NCBI GenBank assembly: GCA_947442065.1
Contig: CANEUY010000006.1
Span: forward strand, 1-35,601
Direction of reading: 5' to 3'
DNA: 35,601 nucleotides
Source: Verrucomicrobia subdivision 6 bacterium
GTDB taxonomy: Bacteria; Verrucomicrobiota; Verrucomicrobiia; Methylacidiphilales; Verrucolacustridaceae
A program made the translations under genes and the position numbers. This document shows positions 19,214-27,844 of the stretch, piece by piece; within the stretch, counting starts at the first letter, position 1; every line of letters begins with the position of its first letter. The notes beneath the pieces are model-generated. The model was given only the letters and a program-made list of their open reading frames with translations, was not told the origin of the DNA and did no database searches.

Positions 19214-20143
19214 ATGAAAATCTTTGTGGCCGGACATCGCGGGATGGTCGGTTCGGCGGTGGTCCGGGCCCTGCAGAGGCGGGGGGAGAATCAAGTTCTT
19301 ACCAGAACACGTCAGGAAATGGATCTGACCGATCCGGCAGCCGTGGAGAAGTGGTTTGCCGTTGAAAAACCGGAACAGGTGATTGATGCAGCGGCCCGGG
19401 TGGGGGGCATCTTGGAGAATTCCCGGCGCCCCGTGGAATTCCTGATCGAAAACACGCGGATTCAAAACAACCTGATGGAATCCGCCTTTCGGAACGGCTG
19501 TAAAAAGTTTCTCTTTCTCGGAAGCTCCTGCATTTATCCCAAGCACGCTCCACAACCCATCCGGGAGGATTCGCTTTTGACCGGCCCCTTGGAACCGACG
19601 AACGATGCCTATGCTCTGGCAAAAATTGCAGGGGTGCGGTTGGCCCAGGCGTTTCGGGATCAGTATGGGAAAAGCGCTATTTCAGCCATGCCGACGAACC
19701 TGTACGGCCCGGAAGATAATTTTGACCCGGAAAGTTCCCACGCCTTGCCCGGAATGATCACCAAGTTTCACCGTGCCAAGGTCAAAGGGGAAAAAGAGGT
19801 GGTGCTTTGGGGTACGGGATCGCCCCGTCGGGAGTGGTTGCATGTGGATGATTTGGCCGGCGGATTGCTGATGTTGATGGAAAAGTATGACGGGAGGGAG
19901 ATTGTGAATGTCGGGGTGGGGGAAGATCTGACCATTCTCGAATTGGCCGAGCAGGTCCAGAAGGTCGTTGGCTATTCCGGAAAGATCCGTTGGGATCACG
20001 GCAAGCCGGATGGAACACCCAGAAAGCTCCTGGATGTGAAAAAAATTCAGGCTTTGGGGTGGAAGGCCTCCATTGCGATCGAACAGGGGATTGCGGGGAC
20101 GTACGAGTGGTTTTTACGGAATGCTCCCGAGCGAAAGGTCTAA
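19214..20143 (+). CDS. fcl: GDP-L-fucose synthase
   Basis: IFVAGHRGMVGSAVVRAL, FLGSSCIYPKHAPQPIREDSLLTGPLEPTNDAYALAKIAG, PTNLYGPEDNFDPESSHALPGMI, REWLHVDDLA. Confidence 0.95.
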   Translation: MKIFVAGHRGMVGSAVVRALQRRGENQVLTRTRQEMDLTDPAAVEKWFAVEKPEQVIDAAARVGGILENSRRPVEFLIENTRIQNNLMESAFRNGCKKFLFLGSSCIYPKHAPQPIREDSLLTGPLEPTNDAYALAKIAGVRLAQAFRDQYGKSAISAMPTNLYGPEDNFDPESSHALPGMITKFHRAKVKGEKEVVLWGTGSPRREWLHVDDLAGGLLMLMEKYDGREIVNVGVGEDLTILELAEQVQKVVGYSGKIRWDHGKPDGTPRKLLDVKKIQALGWKASIAIEQGIAGTYEWFLRNAPERKV

Positions 20144-20218
20144 ATATATCCACGAACCTATTCGATCCGGTGAAGAAAGAGAGTTGCGGAATCGGATTTC
20201 CCTGCGGATCGTTTCGGA

Positions 20219-20917
20219 ATGTCGGAAGTCATCATCATCCAGCACCAGTTAGGGGAGGGCCCCGGGACCATCGAAGAGGAAATCCTGCGGGCGGGGCATA
20301 AGGTTCGGATGGTCCGCATTCACCAGGGGGACAAGGTTCCAAGTGAGGTTGGTTCGGTTGGTGGTTTGGTGGTGATGGGGGGATCGATGGGGGTTGCGGA
20401 TCAGGGAAAACTCAATCATCTGAAGGATGAGATTGCCCTGCTGAAGCAGTTCGTTCAGGCCGAAAAACCGGTTTTGGGGATTTGTTTGGGGGCACAGCTG
20501 TTGGCGGCAGCGTTGGGCTCGGAAGTGGTGGCGGGAGAAAAGGAAATCGGATGGTTCCCCGTGCGAAAACTACCGGACGCCTTTAAGGATCCTGTTTTGC
20601 GTAGGCTTCCGGAAAACTTTCCGGCGCTGATGTGGCATGGTGACCATTTTCCTTTACCCAAGGGTGCGGCTCAGCTTTTGAGCACTGAAAAGTGTTCCTG
20701 TGCGGGATTTCGTTATGGAAAAAAAGCGTATGGTCTGGTGGCCCACCTCGAGATGACGGCGGCCATGGTGGATGAAATGGTTGCTGGTTCGAGAAAGGAG
20801 CTGACCGCAATCGGGGTAGAGGCGGGACAAATTCTGGAGGAAACCTCGGAACATGCGGAGCCTGTGGAAGAGTTGGCCCGGGTCATGTGGCGGGCTTGGG
20901 TCGGATTGCTAATTTAG
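20219..20917 (+). CDS. Class I glutamine amidotransferase (GMP synthase-like subfamily)
   Basis: VVMGGSMGVAD, VLGICLGAQLLAAALG (nucleophile Cys), WHGDHFPLP, GLVAHLEMT. Confidence 0.88.
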   Translation: MSEVIIIQHQLGEGPGTIEEEILRAGHKVRMVRIHQGDKVPSEVGSVGGLVVMGGSMGVADQGKLNHLKDEIALLKQFVQAEKPVLGICLGAQLLAAALGSEVVAGEKEIGWFPVRKLPDAFKDPVLRRLPENFPALMWHGDHFPLPKGAAQLLSTEKCSCAGFRYGKKAYGLVAHLEMTAAMVDEMVAGSRKELTAIGVEAGQILEETSEHAEPVEELARVMWRAWVGLLI

Positions 20918-20955
20918 CTTCAGTCTCTAGTCCGGCCTATGGCGGCCCCGAAGCT

Positions 20956-22053
20956 TTAGGAATTAAGGGAGAGACAGAAGTCGGCCAGACGGAGGGAAGC
21001 ATCCGGCTTGGAGGCCGCGGCCAGTTTCGCCTTCCATTCCTTCCAGCCCTTTCCGTTTTCAGCCAAGGCATCCCGGATCAGGCGAACGGCGGTCTCTCCA
21101 TCCGGACTGAGACAGGCAACGCCGATTTCCTTGAGGAGGGAGAAATTTCCCTCTTCTTGTCCTGGAACCACCTGAGTGACAAGAAATGGAGTGCGGGAGG
21201 CAATGGTTTCTTGTGTGAGGGCTCCTCCCGCTTTGCCGATAACAAAGTGGTGTTTGGCCAAAATGGAGGGCATTTCATTGGTCCATCCCAGAAGCTCCAC
21301 TTTCGCCCGAAGCGGCCCCAGAGCCTCCTCCACCCGGCGGGCGATCGCGGGATCCCGTCCCGTGCCAACCGTGACGGTCCAACCGTCCTGCGAGGCGAGG
21401 GCAGCAGCCAGTCGGGGGCCACCGAGAAGACCGGAACTGAGCAGATAGAGAACACGGGGATTATCACCGGGGGGCTCGTCCCCCGGGTGAGCATCAGGAG
21501 AGGCGAACCTGGGATCCACGGGAAAACCGATGGGTTTAATTTTTTCCATCGGGACACCGAGCTGATTCAGGGAGCGTGCCGTAGGTTCATTCGGGACGAT
21601 CCAGAGATCGGCGGGGGCACTGCACCATAGCCTGTGGACGGAGATGGAGTCCGTGACGACGGTGACGAGTTGGAAGGTTTTTCGAAACTTCTCCGGCAAC
21701 CATCGGATGAGATGCGCATAGACGGGGAATGTCAGGACGATGACCTTCGGGCGATGAGATTCGATGAGTTGCCGGATCCGGAGGTAGGCGAGTTGGTGAA
21801 CAAAGACGGTTTTTTCGATCAGAGGGAAGTGATGGCAGATGACATAGAAGAGGTTCCAGGCTCGGGGATGACGGTTGATCAGGGTCAGATAGAAACGGCG
21901 AAAAAAATCATTGATCCGAGGTCTGGATTCCGCAAACGGGTCGGCCACCACGGCCCGGCCGCCACGACGTTGAATTGCCTCTGCCAGACCCCGGGCGGCG
22001 GCATTATGACCGTCCCCAAATGCCGCGGTGAGAATGAGAACGGGGGAGCTCAC
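20956..22053 (-). CDS. Glycosyltransferase, MGDG synthase / processive diacylglycerol glycosyltransferase-like
   Basis: VLILTAAFGDGHNAAARGLAEAI, VTDSISVHRLWCSAPADLWIVPNE, IKPIGFPVDPRF, FVIGKAGGALTQETIASRTP, PGQEEGN. Confidence 0.87.
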   Translation of the reverse strand: MSSPVLILTAAFGDGHNAAARGLAEAIQRRGGRAVVADPFAESRPRINDFFRRFYLTLINRHPRAWNLFYVICHHFPLIEKTVFVHQLAYLRIRQLIESHRPKVIVLTFPVYAHLIRWLPEKFRKTFQLVTVVTDSISVHRLWCSAPADLWIVPNEPTARSLNQLGVPMEKIKPIGFPVDPRFASPDAHPGDEPPGDNPRVLYLLSSGLLGGPRLAAALASQDGWTVTVGTGRDPAIARRVEEALGPLRAKVELLGWTNEMPSILAKHHFVIGKAGGALTQETIASRTPFLVTQVVPGQEEGNFSLLKEIGVACLSPDGETAVRLIRDALAENGKGWKEWKAKLAAASKPDASLRLADFCLSLNS

Positions 22054-22433
22054 ATCAATCCGTCCCGTTCGAGTTCATCGAGCCTGCGGTCATCCGACTG
22101 GTCGACGATTTCGGTGACGCCTTGGATTTCCAGAAGAATATCCAGGCAAAGGGCAATTTTTCCATGTGGCAAACCGGTCGTTTCAATGACCCGGCGCCCA
22201 CGGGTCAGGTAGGCCCAACTAAAGTCCTCTCCTTGGATCACACGGAATTGCAGGTGGTCGGAAGGCAGGAACTCCTTGGCCGAGGTTAGGGTCACGGTGC
22301 TATTACCCGCCTGCGCTCCGGGAACAACCTGTTCGACCCGGCTGAACCGTTCCAGCCAGGACTCCACAATGATGCGGATGGAGTCTTCCGAGTGGGGCTC
22401 GGAAAAAACAGCAACATATCCACGGGAAATCAT
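22050..22433 (-). CDS. Conserved hypothetical protein, coupled to downstream glycosyltransferase
   Basis: 127-aa ORF; stop overlaps the glycosyltransferase start by 4 nt (ATGA). Confidence 0.6.
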   Translation of the reverse strand: MISRGYVAVFSEPHSEDSIRIIVESWLERFSRVEQVVPGAQAGNSTVTLTSAKEFLPSDHLQFRVIQGEDFSWAYLTRGRRVIETTGLPHGKIALCLDILLEIQGVTEIVDQSDDRRLDELERDGLM

Positions 22434-22484
22434 GGCCGCAGTTTAACCGAGGAGAGGGAGGGGAGAAAGCCGAAGTGGAGGATT

Positions 22485-23963
22485 TTAGCGTGCTTCCCTC
22501 GGAAGTGAGTCGAAGCGGGTAAAGCGGGGTTGGAACAAAAGGCGCAAACGGTCGGTCGGACCGTTTCTCTGTTTGGCGATATTCAGACGGCAGGGGATGC
22601 CACGGACATTGGCGGCGATCGTTTGCTCTTCGCCCTCTTCGGTGGAAGCATGGCCTTCCGCGCTTTCGGTTGCCGATTCCCGGCTCAACAAGAGGACGAC
22701 ATCCGCATCCTGTTCAATGGAACCGGATTCGCGCAGGTGATGGAGAGCGGGCTCGGAATTGCTTTCCTCGGGTTTCCGGTTCAGCTGGGCGAGAACGACA
22801 ACCGGAATTTCGAGCTCCATGGCCAGGGCTTTGAGTCCCCGGGAAATTTCAGAAACCTCCACTTGGCGGTTTTCCTTGCCCCGACTCGTGCCGGAGGTGA
22901 GAAGCTGAAGGTAGTCGATGATCAGGATGTCGATGCCGTGCTGCTTTTTGATCCGGCGAGCCCGGGCCCGGAGTTGGCCGATAGTCAGGAGGCTGGATTC
23001 ATCCAGGAAAAGGGGGAGGTCGGAAATCTCCGCGGCAACACCGCGTAGGGCGGTGATCTGGCTTTCGTTGAGTTCACCCCGGCGGATCTGTTCCGAATCG
23101 AGGCTGGCGTGGGAGGAAAGGAGTCGGAACATCAGCTGCTGGGCCGACATTTCCAAAGTAAAGAAGGCCACATTGTACCCCGGCCGGACAAATTCATCTT
23201 TGTCCAGATCGTACCGCTGACGGAGCATGTGACGGGCCATGCTGAGGGCAAAGGCCGTTTTCCCGACCCCGGGTCGGGCGGCCAAGACGATCATCTCGCC
23301 CGCTTTGAAACCGGTTGTCATTTGATCCAGTTCATCGAAGCCGGAGGGAATGCCGCTGTAGTGGCCCTTGCCTTTGACGAGGCGTTCGATGAGAGCGATT
23401 GTCTTCGGTGTGACTTCCGATGCGCGGATGATTCCTTTCGTTTCCCGCCGGCCGCGGATTTCGAGAATATCCCGTTCGGCTTCGTCCAGAATGGTTTGGA
23501 CCTCGTGGGGGCGTTCGTGTGCACCGACCACGATCTGGGCGCAGGCTTGTTGGAGCTCACGCAGAAGACTTTTGTCCTGAACTTGGGAAAGATGGGTGTT
23601 GGCGGTGAAAACGCTAATGACTCCGGCCGCCAAGTCACTGATGAGGGCAGGGCCTCCGGCGGCGTCGGCCAATTTCCGGTCGGTCAACCAAGAGAGAAGA
23701 GTCGAGGGGTCAATGGCCAGACTGCTTTCCCGCATTTCAGTGATGCCGCGGAAGATGACCCGGTGAGCCGGATGAAAGAAGTCCTCCTCCCGAAGCCCCT
23801 GTTCCCGGGCCAAATCCACCACATGATCAGGATCGGCGAGCATGGCCCCGAGAAGGGAGCGTTCGGCCTCAAGATTATGATGGGCTGGAAGGCCCTCAAT
23901 CGTGATCGGGGCGGGGGTATCCCGCCGGCCACGGGGGCGAATCGGTTGAGCTTCGGCAATCAC
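22485..23963 (-). CDS. dnaB: Replicative DNA helicase DnaB
   Basis: HNLEAERSLLGAMLADPD, GEMIVLAARPGVGKTAFALSMA, FFTLEMSAQQLMFRLLS, LIIDYLQLL, SRGLKALAMELEIPVVVLAQLNR, LRESGSIEQDADVVLLLSR. ORF extends to 24098, but GTG at 23963 with upstream AAGGA is a plausible start. Confidence 0.94.
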   Translation of the reverse strand: MIAEAQPIRPRGRRDTPAPITIEGLPAHHNLEAERSLLGAMLADPDHVVDLAREQGLREEDFFHPAHRVIFRGITEMRESSLAIDPSTLLSWLTDRKLADAAGGPALISDLAAGVISVFTANTHLSQVQDKSLLRELQQACAQIVVGAHERPHEVQTILDEAERDILEIRGRRETKGIIRASEVTPKTIALIERLVKGKGHYSGIPSGFDELDQMTTGFKAGEMIVLAARPGVGKTAFALSMARHMLRQRYDLDKDEFVRPGYNVAFFTLEMSAQQLMFRLLSSHASLDSEQIRRGELNESQITALRGVAAEISDLPLFLDESSLLTIGQLRARARRIKKQHGIDILIIDYLQLLTSGTSRGKENRQVEVSEISRGLKALAMELEIPVVVLAQLNRKPEESNSEPALHHLRESGSIEQDADVVLLLSRESATESAEGHASTEEGEEQTIAANVRGIPCRLNIAKQRNGPTDRLRLLFQPRFTRFDSLPREAR

Positions 23964-24109
23964 AGTTCTGTATCCTTGCCTCCCGTGTTTATGTGACAAT
24001 TTTTTGACAAAAGTTGTTCGATCATAAGTTTGGGAAAACAGGGATAAAAATGAATAACTTCTCCAATCGAAGCGTGCCTTCGATGGAGGTTTGGGCAAGT
24101 TGCTGGGGA

Positions 24110-24691
24110 ATGCGGCTGATTTTGGCTTCCACTTCCCCCCGAAGGGCAGATCTTTTGCGGGAATCAGGAATTTCGTTCCAGGTGGAAAAACCGGAGGTGG
24201 AGGAGTGGGTGGCGGAGGATTTCCCTGAAGTCAGCCCGGGGGATCTGGCCCGGGTCAACGCCAGGCGAAAGGCCAAGGCAGTGGCGGAGCGACATCCGGA
24301 TCAACCGGTTTTGGCTGCCGACACTTTGGTGGTTTGTGAAGGTCGGGTTTTGGGAAAGCCGGCGGATGAAACGATGGCGGAAGAAATGTTGGGCTGGTTG
24401 AGTGGGCGCACCCATGAGGTGATCACTGCGTCTGTTTTGATTCTACCCGGGGGTAAGAAAACCCGGGAAGCTGTGGTCCGGACCCGGGTCAAGTTTCGGT
24501 CTTTGGAGGCAAGCGAAGTGCGTGCTTACATCCGGGAGGTCGAAGTGTTGGACAAGGCCGGAGCCTATGCCCTGCAGGATGGTGGAGACCGGCTTGTCGA
24601 GCAGGTGGAGGGCTCTCGGAGCAATGTGATCGGACTTCCGATGGAAACCGTCTTGCCCTGGTGCGAGGACCTGGCGGTGGGGGGTCGTTGA
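24110..24691 (+). CDS. maf: Maf-family nucleoside triphosphate pyrophosphatase
   Basis: MRLILASTSPRRADLLRESGISF, ARRKAKAV, VLAADTLVVCEGRVLGKP, SGRTHEVITAS, DKAGAYALQ, GSRSNVIGLPMETV. Confidence 0.9.
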   Translation: MRLILASTSPRRADLLRESGISFQVEKPEVEEWVAEDFPEVSPGDLARVNARRKAKAVAERHPDQPVLAADTLVVCEGRVLGKPADETMAEEMLGWLSGRTHEVITASVLILPGGKKTREAVVRTRVKFRSLEASEVRAYIREVEVLDKAGAYALQDGGDRLVEQVEGSRSNVIGLPMETVLPWCEDLAVGGR

Positions 24692-24692
24692 T

Positions 24693-25280
24693 TTAAAGAT
24701 TTTTCTCGATGGCGGCTCTGACTTCGGTGCTTTTGATCGGGCTACGGAAACGCCCGATCACCTTACCTTCGTTGTTGAGTAGAATTGTGTAAGGGATCGT
24801 CTCCACGGGTTCAACGAGATCGAGCATGAGGGGGCCCGGACGAACCAAGGGGTAGCGGATCCCATGCCGTTCGGCAAAGACGAGCAACCCGGCGGCGGGG
24901 GCATCGTCGAGACAGACTCCCAGAACGACGAGCCCTTTTTTGGAGTAATCTTCTTCCAGGGCGACCAACTCCGGCAGTTCTTTTGCACTGGCGGGGCTCC
25001 AGGCGGCCCAGAGATTGAGGAGGAGAATCTTTCCATGGAGCGAATTCATTTCAAGGGGTTGAGTTGTCGCCAAATCAGAAAAAGCCATTTCCGGGGGAAG
25101 ACGAAAAGGTTCGGAATGCGGGCGGCAGGATCCGAGAAGGATCAGTCCGAGCAGACCGGGCAGAAGACGGAATATGCGCACCCGAAAGAGTAGGTAGGAG
25201 CAGGGAGAGGGCTCAACGACCAACTTTCCGGAGCTTGCCTCCGCCTGACGATGGTTCCATTTTAAAGTCCGAATGAGCAC
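24693..25280 (-). CDS. TlpA-like thioredoxin-fold lipoprotein lacking the CxxC motif
   Basis: Lipobox-like LLGLILLGSC; thioredoxin-fold NLWAAWSPASAKELPELVALEEDYSKKGLVVLGVCLDD and VETIPYTILLNNEGKVIGRF (cis-Pro region). Start uncertain (GTG at 25181 possible). Confidence 0.8.
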   Translation of the reverse strand: MLIRTLKWNHRQAEASSGKLVVEPSPCSYLLFRVRIFRLLPGLLGLILLGSCRPHSEPFRLPPEMAFSDLATTQPLEMNSLHGKILLLNLWAAWSPASAKELPELVALEEDYSKKGLVVLGVCLDDAPAAGLLVFAERHGIRYPLVRPGPLMLDLVEPVETIPYTILLNNEGKVIGRFRSPIKSTEVRAAIEKNL

Positions 25281-26181
25281 GGCTGTTTTTCAACCAGGAC
25301 AGATGATTTTTCGTGAGGGGGAACTCAGCCAAGAGGCCTATCGGATTCTTCGGGGTCGGGTCGAGATCAGTATTACGGGAGAAGGGAAACCGGTCGTTTT
25401 GGCTCAACTGGGGGAAGGCGACATTTTTGGTGAGATGGCCATGGTGGACGAGCGTCCCCGGTCGGCCTCGGCCCAATGTATGGAGGTGACGGAGTGTGAG
25501 GTTCTTACTGCGGAAAACTTCAATGAAGCGGTTTTACAGCGTCCGGAAATCCTGATCCCGTATTTAGCGTCCTTTTTTGAGCGGTTACGAACCGCCAACG
25601 ACCGGTTGCGGTTGGAAATGCGCCTACGCGCTCAGGCCGAACAAAAGGCGCTTGCGGGAATTGAGCCGGCCCCAGTCGTCCGGGCCGTTCCGGTCGCAAC
25701 CCCGGGGTTGCCTCCCTCGCTGGAAAGAACCCGGACGATTCCATCGGTTCCTCCTTCGATCCCTGTTTCCGTGCCTACGGCTCCTGCTCCCCAAGGGGGC
25801 TATCAGTCCGTGGTCCTGACAGCCCTCAATGACCATGCCCGGGCCCGAATGCCCGAGGGAACGGTCACGATTCAGAAGTTTCCCTTCCGGGTTGGTAGAA
25901 AACATGATGCCCCGGGAAAAGGGGTCACGGTCTTTGCCGCCAATGACCTGCCGATTGCGGATGAGAAACCTTATCAGATTTCGAGGAATCACTGCTCCAT
26001 TGAGAGGGAGGGGGATCACTTCTTTGTCCGGGACCGCGGAAGTTCTTTGGGCACGTTGGTGAATGATGTTCCGATCGGTCTTGCTGAAAACACCCTGACT
26101 CAGGATTTACGTCCCGGGGTAAATGAGATTCTGCTCGGCTCGGATGACAGCCAGTTTCGTTTTCAGGTCACCTTAAGCTAG
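25273..26181 (+). CDS. Cyclic nucleotide-binding domain plus FHA domain fusion protein
   Basis: cNMP domain PGQMIFREGELSQEAYRILRGRVEI...GDIFGEMAMVDERPRSASAQCME; Pro-rich linker; FHA RVGRKHD...ISRNHCSIEREGDHFFVRDRGSSLGTLVND. Confidence 0.9.
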   Translation: MSTAVFQPGQMIFREGELSQEAYRILRGRVEISITGEGKPVVLAQLGEGDIFGEMAMVDERPRSASAQCMEVTECEVLTAENFNEAVLQRPEILIPYLASFFERLRTANDRLRLEMRLRAQAEQKALAGIEPAPVVRAVPVATPGLPPSLERTRTIPSVPPSIPVSVPTAPAPQGGYQSVVLTALNDHARARMPEGTVTIQKFPFRVGRKHDAPGKGVTVFAANDLPIADEKPYQISRNHCSIEREGDHFFVRDRGSSLGTLVNDVPIGLAENTLTQDLRPGVNEILLGSDDSQFRFQVTLS

Positions 26182-26220
26182 GCGTTGGCAAAAAACGGGA
26201 AACAAGGTAGAGATTATTCT

Positions 26221-26367
26221 ATGGATACGGCTGAAATCTCCTACGTGATCCGTTGTGTGACGGCGATTGCGGTGCTGCTGTCCGTGGCGGGGGCCGTTTT
26301 CACCTACAATATTCTCCTCGAACTGCCCTTCTTCACGAACCTGCTGACCCTTGCGGGTCTGAACTGA
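26221..26367 (+). CDS. Small single-TM protein, 48 aa
   Basis: MDTAEISYVIRCVTAIAVLLSVAGAVFTYNILLELPFFTNLLTLAGLN; followed at once by a terminator-like hairpin. Confidence 0.55.
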   Translation: MDTAEISYVIRCVTAIAVLLSVAGAVFTYNILLELPFFTNLLTLAGLN

Positions 26368-27201
26368 TCAGAACCCGGAACGGGTTTTTTCTTCTTCGAT
26401 TCCGGACCGCAGGCGGCGACTGAGCTTCGGCCGGATGAATCCATACATCAGGTAACCGCAAAACAAGATTGCCAGGGAGTATTGGTAGGTCTGCACAACC
26501 AGGGCCAGGGTGGCCACAATCAGGAGCATCCGAGGCACGGGCCTTTGGCTTCGCCAATCAATCGTTTTGAAGCTGGGGTAACTGACCTTGCTGAACATCA
26601 TGAAGCTCAAGAAAAGAAGGAGGGCGGCGAGCACATACTTAAAATTTCCGATGATGCGTTCGGATTCGTAGTATTTCAGGAGAAGAAGGGTGACAGAGGC
26701 CACCAGCCCGGCCGCTGCAGGGATGGGGAATCCGGAGAAATCTTTCGTTCGGTTGGCCGGCTCGGGATGAAGCGCCAAGGTGTTAAAGCGTGCGAGACGC
26801 ATCGCACCGCAGACAAGATAGACAAAGGCGATCATCCAACCTAACCGGGCAGGAAGTTCTGCAAGGACGATCTTAAACACCAGGAGTGCGGGGGCGATTC
26901 CGAAGGAAATCACATCGGCGAGAGAATCGAATTCCCGCCCGAATGCGCTTTCGTGTCCGCCCAAGCGGGCAACCCGGCCGTCCAGCATGTCGAAAATGAA
27001 TGCGCCGAGGATCCAAAGGAGGCTCGTCTGATAATGCTGGATCCAGGCACTGTCATCCGAGGCCTGAAGAAGGCTCCCCTGAATGATCTGGAGAACGGCC
27101 ATAAAGCCGCAGAAGAGGTTTCCCGCCGTCATCAGGCTGGGGAGAAGATAAGCAACGCCTTTGCGGGCGGTGGCGGGTGGACGATTTTTTACGCGGGCCA
27201 T
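26368..27201 (-). CDS. pssA: CDP-diacylglycerol--serine O-phosphatidyltransferase
   Basis: LLPSLMTAGNLFCGFMAV, CDP-alcohol phosphotransferase motif DMLDGRVARLGGHESAFGREFDSLADVISFGIAPA. Confidence 0.92.
   Translation of the reverse strand: MARVKNRPPATARKGVAYLLPSLMTAGNLFCGFMAVLQIIQGSLLQASDDSAWIQHYQTSLLWILGAFIFDMLDGRVARLGGHESAFGREFDSLADVISFGIAPALLVFKIVLAELPARLGWMIAFVYLVCGAMRLARFNTLALHPEPANRTKDFSGFPIPAAAGLVASVTLLLLKYYESERIIGNFKYVLAALLLFLSFMMFSKVSYPSFKTIDWRSQRPVPRMLLIVATLALVVQTYQYSLAILFCGYLMYGFIRPKLSRRLRSGIEEEKTRSGF
26371..26390 (+). terminator. Putative Rho-independent terminator
   Basis: GAACCCG-GAA-CGGGTTTTTT: six-pair AACCCG/CGGGTT stem with GAA loop and T-run, starting 4 nt after the 48-aa ORF. 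Confidence 0.6.
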
Positions 27202-27815
27202 AGAGCCAGGATGGTTTGGCCGCCTACGACACGTTGGCCGACTTGGACTTGAGGGGTGCAGGAGGAAGGAAAATAGAGGTCGGTTCTGGATCCGAACCGG
27301 ATCATCCCGATTCGCTCTCCGGTGGTGACGGTATCTCCGGGTTTCTTCCAGCCCACAATCCGCCGGGCGATAAGGCCGGCGATCTGGCGTACAAGGATGG
27401 GGCCACGGAGGGTTCGGAGAAGCCAGGTTTGATTTTCGTTCCGGATATCGACCTCGAGGTGTCGGGCGTCGAGAAATTCACCAGCCGAGTAGTGGGTTTT
27501 TTCGATGGTGCCCGAGAAGGGGCTGCGGTTGACGTGGACATCGAGGACGGAGAGGAAAATTCCGACGCGGCGAAACTTTCCGAGGCCGAACGCAGGGTCT
27601 TCCGCCTCGTCGACACATATCACCCTGCCGTCGGCGGGGCTGATGAGGGCGAGTGGATTGGCAGGAGGGGTGCGTTCCGGATCCCGGAAGAAGAGGAGCA
27701 GGCCAATCAGGAGGAGGGATCCTAAGAGGACTCCGATCATCCACCCCATCCACCAAGAGAGGCCAAGGAAAGCGGCGGCGCCGATGAGGAACGGTCTTGC
27801 TTCACGTAAAGCCAT
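27189..27815 (-). CDS. psd: Phosphatidylserine decarboxylase (short, archaetidylserine decarboxylase-like type)
   Basis: FFRDPERTPP, LISPADGRV, FLSVLDVHVNRSPFSGTIE, GERIGMIRFGSRTDLYFP (pyruvoyl-forming GS), overlaps pssA. Confidence 0.93.
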   Translation of the reverse strand: MALREARPFLIGAAAFLGLSWWMGWMIGVLLGSLLLIGLLLFFRDPERTPPANPLALISPADGRVICVDEAEDPAFGLGKFRRVGIFLSVLDVHVNRSPFSGTIEKTHYSAGEFLDARHLEVDIRNENQTWLLRTLRGPILVRQIAGLIARRIVGWKKPGDTVTTGERIGMIRFGSRTDLYFPSSCTPQVQVGQRVVGGQTILALWPA

Positions 27816-27821
27816 GCTAGA

Positions 27822-27827
27822 ATTTTA
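27822..27827 (-). promoter_or_regulatory. Putative -10 hexamer TAAAAT upstream of psd
   Basis: Minus strand TAAAAT-TCTAGC-ATG (start at 27815); 5/6 match to TATAAT, only 6 nt from the start codon. Confidence 0.35.
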
Positions 27828-27844
27828 ACTGGAAAATCCCCTGA

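Noticed and set aside
17894-20143. phhB-gmd-fcl as a specialised biosynthetic cluster
   Set aside because: Short spacing suggests co-transcription, but no glycosyltransferases or pterin hydroxylase are adjacent; gmd-fcl is a common pair.
20917-20956. AGCTTC...GAAGCT inverted repeat between convergent genes as a bidirectional terminator
   Set aside because: Short stem with a long interior and no clear T-run; not strong enough to call.
22530-23996. Plus-strand ORFs (172 and 295 aa) antisense to dnaB
   Set aside because: Shadow frames opposite an unmistakable DnaB; no domain features.
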